In this document: positions 59,306 through 64,000 of the stretch, piece after piece
How the letters are laid out: every line of letters begins with the position of its first letter
Position numbering within the stretch: position 1 is the first letter of the stretch
From: Primulina eburnea
Taxonomy: Eukaryota; Streptophyta; Magnoliopsida; Lamiales; Gesneriaceae
Reading direction: 5' to 3'
DNA: 64,000 nt
NCBI RefSeq assembly: GCF_022965805.1
Contig: NW_027331247.1
Coordinates: 62,001 to 126,000 of the forward strand
Notes under the pieces: generated by a model
The model's database searches: none
What the model was told of the DNA's origin: nothing
The model's input: only the letters and a program-made list of their open reading frames with translations
Made by a program: the position numbers and the translations under genes

Positions 59306-60460
59306 GCTGCTATAGGGACGTGTTCATGGGTCCTAAGAGGGCTGATTCATGGTCCTAGATAAGTCAAGGGGTGGTTGTGCAAGGGCTAGGGCTGGAGCCG
59401 TGAGGTTGGGGTCGCGTGAATTCATGTAGGTTTGGGGTTGAGGGCTGTGCATGCTTGGTTCACTAGGTCTAGTTCAGCAGCTTGCTAAGGGTTCAGTCAT
59501 GGTCCTAGAAAGGTTGCATATGGTCTGGACTCGTCGGTTAAGGGCTAGGATCGAAGGGGGCTCATGGTTGGCTAAAACTAGGGTTTTCGAAACTAGGGAA
59601 GAAAATTTAGTAGCCTTCTATGCTTTTCTGATCATCTAAATGGCTTGATTTGGGATTAAAAAGGGTTAGTTAGGTGATAATAAGCTATGGTAAAAGTTTG
59701 GTGATGTTTGGTTAAGTTTCAAGTCGATTCGAATTAAAACTGGACGTAGGTTCAAGTTTTAAACTGAATTGAGAAATTAGTCGAGGAGCTTAAGTTTACG
59801 TCTAAGAAAGGTTTATGGGCGTATTTAAGGTGTTATGTTAAGTTTGGATGGATTTGAGCGTCGTTTTAAGGTCCAGGGTTAAATTGGAAGAGTTAGGGTT
59901 TCAGGGGCAAAACAGTAATTTTATACCTGAAAATATTAGACGTCCTGACAGTGCCCTAAAGGCTATAATGAATGTTAATATGGTTATTTTGAAAGATTAT
60001 TGGATTTCATGATGAAAAACTTTAAATGTTAAAAGTCGTGTTTCATGCTTGGTTGATCAATGTTATATGCATGAATTTTTATAAGTGATGGATATGATGA
60101 AAGGATTAAGGATGTAACTTGATTTTGACTAATACGAATACGAATACAAAAGGATATGATGATATGTAAGGACAAGGCTTGGTTGATGGGCGATAATGTC
60201 ATTGACGTCCCTGCCGCCTGGTACCATGGTTATATGTAAGATTGATCAATTGACAAACAACTGAAACGAAAGTCACAACTTATGATCTGAATTCAACAAA
60301 AAATGAAACATATACATATATGATGAAAGGAAATGATTTAAAGTTATGCATGTTAATGATAAAGCTATTTTATTTAAAAGTATTTTCACTATTGCATGTG
60401 AATATATATGTACTACTTGTTGTCATGGTTAAAGTTTGCTGAGTCAATAGACTCACTAGC
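59306..60460 (+). mobile_element. Family-G LTR (LTR1), part 2 of 3
   Basis: Continues LTR1 after the CACTA element and its TSD. GC-richer words (GGTCCTAG, GGGCTAGG) at 59320-59560, then CTGACAGTGCCCTAAAGG at 59946, a GTCATTGACGTCCCTGCCGCC block at 60198, and a TGAGTCAATAGACTCACTAG block at 60440 align in the same order with 61200-62550. It stops at CTAGC, where the second LTR begins. Confidence 0.7.
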
Positions 60461-62913
60461 TGTAAGATCTAGGTAACTCGAGCTACGTAACCTGATTGCA
60501 TGCAATCTAGGGTTTTACTAAAATATGTGTTTAATTAATTTAAAGCACTAAATGTGTGATTATTGCATGGATATGTGTTTCATATCATGATTTATTAAGA
60601 TTTCATGTATTAGGGCTTTTAATAGTATTTCGCGCTCGAAAGGGGAACAGAAACCAGTGAAAGTTAAGGAAAAAATTATTTTTATTAAATAATTATTTAA
60701 TATATGGTGTAAATAAAGGTATTTTTGAAAATGGGTCTTGGTAGAGAATTTTTACTCATCGAGTCATAATTTAAACCGGTACGCAAATTTTAGCGAGCCG
60801 AGTTTCTTTTATTAAAACCTACCTTCAAAACTTAAACCTATTCCTTACTAATTCAGCTGCCCCCTTCATAAACCTCTAGCAGCCTCCTTCGAATTTCAGC
60901 AGCTCTCCCCTTAGGTTTTCTAAAGGTTTTTGCAAAAAAAACTCCTTCCCCGTCTCTCCGCAAGTTCTACACGTATATCTCAAAGGTTTCGAGTGTAATA
61001 ACGCAAAGACGAGATTATATCTTGTTTTTCTCATCATGCACATAAATATATGTTGGTTTGTATGTTTTTGCATGAGAAATTCTTAGTCGTATCATGTTGT
61101 GTACGTTTTAATCGATTTTGACGTTAAATATGCCTACACTTTTTATGTAACTCACATTTTCATGGTTCTTGTGCAAGGGGATGTTAGGGATAGGTTTTAA
61201 AGGGTTGTACAAGTGAAGGGCTAAGGCGTCAAGGTGCTGGAGTCGGGGTGTGATCGAGTTTGGTTGAGGGAAGATTGGGTCAAGGGCATAGGTTGATGCA
61301 TGGGGCTAGATTGGGAACTGGGAAGGGAATCAGCTATAGAGGAGTCGATCCAAGCTACGGTGCAATACCTAAGGGGTCTAATACATGGTCTAGGAGGGCT
61401 CAACCACGGCTGGTCACACTCTAGTAGCCGATCATACAGCAAGGGGCGAGTAGGGTCGGGCGTTGGCTTGTTTTTCGAGCGAATCACGTAGGTCTGAATG
61501 CATGGACAGTAAGCTTGATTAGGTTTAGTGCAGAAAAGATTTCACCGCCTGATCTCGGTCCTAGGTAACATTGGTTCAATTCTGGTTCAAGTTGGTTAGG
61601 TCTATGATCAAAAAATCGAGGGCTTAGCGCATTAGGGTTTGTAGGTTGCAAATGGTAGAAAATTACAGCAAGGGGCATCCGTGCTTAGGGGAATCAAAAG
61701 GGCTGGAATTGAGTTTTTTACGGGCTGGTAGTGTGAGATTAAGTTGTGATAAAAATTTGGGAAATTTTCTTTGAGTTTCGGGCTTATTCGGGTTAAAACC
61801 AGAACTCTGATCCAAGTTTTAAAATGAATCGTATAAGCTACGAAACGGGCTTGAGGTTACATCTAGGAATTGATTGTAATTATGTTTTGAGATGTTTTAA
61901 GGAGTTTGGTTGGCTTCGGGTCGAAACTTTGAGGTCCAGGGGTAAAATGGTCAATTAGGGTTTCCAGGGGAAAAATGGTCATTTTGTACGCGTGTCGAGT
62001 TAGCCTTCCTGGCAGCGCCCTGATCACAAATTAACAAGTTTAGAATTTATATGTTATCATGAACATGAATTTTTATGAAAATACAAAAAATACATTGCAT
62101 GCTTGGTTTTAAGAAAATGTATGTATATGTATGATTTTTATAAGTGATGAATACGATGACATGTTTTTGGAAGAAGAGATTTGGTTGTGACTAATACAAA
62201 TACATACACGAACAAGAACACGTACATGCAAGACCAAGGTTCAGTGGATGGGTAATATTGTCGCTGATGTCCCCGTCGCCGGGTACCGCGATTATACGTA
62301 GACGGATCCATCGACTAGAGCTGATACAAAAGTCACAACTAATAAACGGAATTCAAATAAAGAAAAATTGAACATGTATATGTTGATATGATGCGATATG
62401 GACATGTTTATGCTTTGTCATCTCATGTTTTTTCTTACGCATTTGAGATCATGAAATGCATTTTAATTACAGTATTTTTTACGGTTGCATGTTATGTATA
62501 TGTACTTGCTACTATGATTCAAGCATATTGAGTCTTTAGAGTCACTAGATGTGATTGATGCAGGTGAGAATGATGATGTGGAGACTGGAGGCGCCGAAGA
62601 ATGAGTAGGCGAAGCTGGATGTGCGCACGCTAACCCAAGGACCATATTTTTTTCGCACATTATGTTTATGAGTTAGGAGTAAACATGGATAATTTTTTAC
62701 ACTGTCGCATATTTGATTATTTTAAATATCAGTCTAGGGTTTTATGTTGAGATATTCTTTTTAATTGCATTATTTTTTTACCAGTAGTTGAATACTTCTA
62801 TTTTAAAACGTGTGATTCACTGCTGTTATCGCATGCATGCGCTTAAATGTAATTTTCGAAAAATGGTTTTTAAAAAAATTTCTATTAGTAATTTAGTAGC
62901 ATGATTCGTTTCA
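60461..62913 (+). mobile_element. Family-G solo LTR (LTR2) nested in LTR1
   Basis: 2453 bp from TGTAAGATCT to ...TCGTTTCA. It is flanked by CTAGC (60456-60460) and CTAGG (62914-62918), a near-perfect 5-bp duplication. Sequence after the right flank (GTGTGAATTTTGCAG...) resembles the LTR sequence that follows the same CACTA(G) point at about 30400, so it continues LTR1. No internal retrotransposon region adjoins it, so it is a solo LTR. Short frames inside (61221-61678) have no recognisable product. Confidence 0.68.
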
Positions 62914-63275
62914 CTAGGTGTGAATTTTGCAGTGAGGATGTTTATGATGATATGGGAGGACTTGATGGTTGAACTAGGTGGACTGATAGTGTACATAACC
63001 CGATGACCTTTGCTAGTTTTTACGCATTAGTATGACTTCAAAGAATTTATGACTTTTATGATTTCTATTAGTTTTTGAGAGAATTTAAGAGTTTATGTTA
63101 TTTTTAAAAAAATCTAGTTTTAGGTTTGGTTGACGATTTTATGTTTTGCACTGCGTTTTGGATTTCCAAATAATAATTAGTTGGTGAATTTATTTTAAAT
63201 GGTGCAATGTATATTTATATATGTATAGTGTTCGGTCGAAATTTTTAAAAGTGAAGAAGAAAAAAATTTCTAGTA
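62914..63275 (+). mobile_element. Family-G LTR (LTR1), part 3 of 3
   Basis: Continues LTR1 after the nested solo LTR: GATGTTTATGATGATATGGG resembles the GATGATTTTATGGAGG block at 30421. The right end is not sharp; I place it just before the minus-strand viral-like frame at 63280. Confidence 0.5.
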
Positions 63276-63279
63276 TATT

Positions 63280-64000
63280 CTAAAGAAAACAAGTAGTAGA
63301 TGTTTCAATAAGCCTGTAAACATCATATAATTCGATCAGAGACAATTCTCTTATCGGCTTGTTGTAGCCTACCCTTAACTTGTGCATTTTGGGAAAGCTT
63401 GTTAAATTCGTTTTTTGAAACATTTCAAGGTGTTCTCTCAAATGCTCTTCATTTTTATGATGACATCGATATAACCGTTGTCCATCTCTTGCTAAGAAAT
63501 ATGCAAGAATATTTTCATGAGATTTAATAATCACAATATCAAAAATATAATTTTGACATATAGCTTGTCACCTTAATAATCTAGCCTTCTCGAGTTTAGA
63601 TTCTATTCTATTTTTCAAGAAAATTTTACATGTGTGTTATCAACCTTTAAAATAAATTTCTTTGCCAGTAAATAATGGTCATTTTTCAAAATCTCTTTTT
63701 ACTGCATAAAATTCATTTTCGTTGATATACCATCATATGGCTTCAGCTTTTGAGTATACACCACTGTAATACATGCATGATTGTTCTCTTTATGGTGTGA
63801 GTTTTGTTAAAACTATTGCTCATCAATGATCACTGACATTAATACAATATCATCTTTATTTTGGGGAATATCCATTTTTAGAAGTTTTTTTTTACAAATT
63901 TCCTTTAGTTGGCTAAGCCCTTATGTATTCTTCTTTCCATATAAATTTTGCAGCTTTTTTCCAATAGACTAAATATTTTTCTGTCTTTTTCTAGGCTCGT
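63280..64000 (-). pseudogene. Endogenous pararetrovirus RT/RNase H relic
   Basis: Old, broken genomic copy of a Caulimoviridae-like polymerase, entering from the right edge. Between 63540 and 63790 the minus strand reads YYSGVYSKAE, then NENEFYAVKR, then a KLEKARLLR.QA segment, which follow the order of the RNase H domain of plant pararetroviruses. The frame at 63534-63280 begins with a SHENILAYFLARDG segment like the end of that domain and continues ~60 residues I do not recognise. Several in-frame stops lie between the segments, so it is non-functional. A Ty3/gypsy RNase H is the main alternative. Confidence 0.5.

Noticed and set aside
61221..61678. Overlapping frames on both strands
   Set aside because: They lie in the GC-richer part of the solo LTR and are not conserved in the sister LTR copies.

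Overview
The window is repeat-dense, AT-rich nuclear DNA of a flowering plant. I infer a eudicot, probably an asterid and possibly Lamiales. The evidence is one plant 3-ketoacyl-CoA synthase gene, SIRE-type Ty1/copia elements primed by initiator tRNA-Met, CACTA transposons, and long gypsy-style LTRs that begin TGTAA. The 3' accessory ORFs of the copia elements resemble proteins I remember from Gesneriaceae/Lamiales genomes; that is recollection, not a search result. The only host gene that looks intact is the KCS gene at 9.4-10.8 kb, minus strand. Nearly everything else is transposon or virus-derived sequence.

Layout. 0-2 kb: minus-strand gypsy-type LTR pieces. 2.4-2.7 kb: a hAT transposase C-terminal relic. 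5.1-6.3 kb: a 1.16-kb non-autonomous CACTA element with a 3-bp target duplication (TSD). 6.9-7.2 kb: a TRIM. 9.4-10.8 kb: KCS. 11.6-23.4 kb: a full-length SIRE-like copia element on the minus strand (E1; TSD ACCTG). 24.1-25.7 kb: a decayed 'putative plant transposon protein' gene. 26.9-28.0 kb: a copia RT/RNase H relic. 28.0-30.9 kb: rearranged gypsy-type LTR sequence with a ~0.47-kb inverted repeat. 32.6-45.1 kb: a second, older SIRE-like element (E2; TSD GCTCC), itself carrying a 502-bp hAT MITE (TSD CTCTAGAA).

45.4-64 kb is best read as a nested stack. An endogenous pararetrovirus relic appears to be split by a gypsy-type solo LTR. That LTR is interrupted by an 11.5-kb CACTA element (47784-59302, TSD CTA) and by a second LTR of the same family (60461-62913). 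The CACTA element carries a decayed TnpD-type transposase gene, a second gene with Transposase_24-like, DUF8039-like and Ulp1-protease-like parts, and exons of a captured host receptor-like cytoplasmic kinase.

The most unusual signal is in the two SIRE-like elements. Between pol and the large 3' accessory ORF, each has a short gene on the opposite strand to gag-pol, with its own TATA box. The encoded proteins are recognisably homologous between E1 and E2 although the two elements are otherwise well diverged. E1 has one intact 132-aa copy; E2 has two such units in tandem, at least one of them broken. This looks like an antisense accessory gene kept within this retrotransposon lineage, comparable in position to the antisense gene known in the gypsy element Grande.
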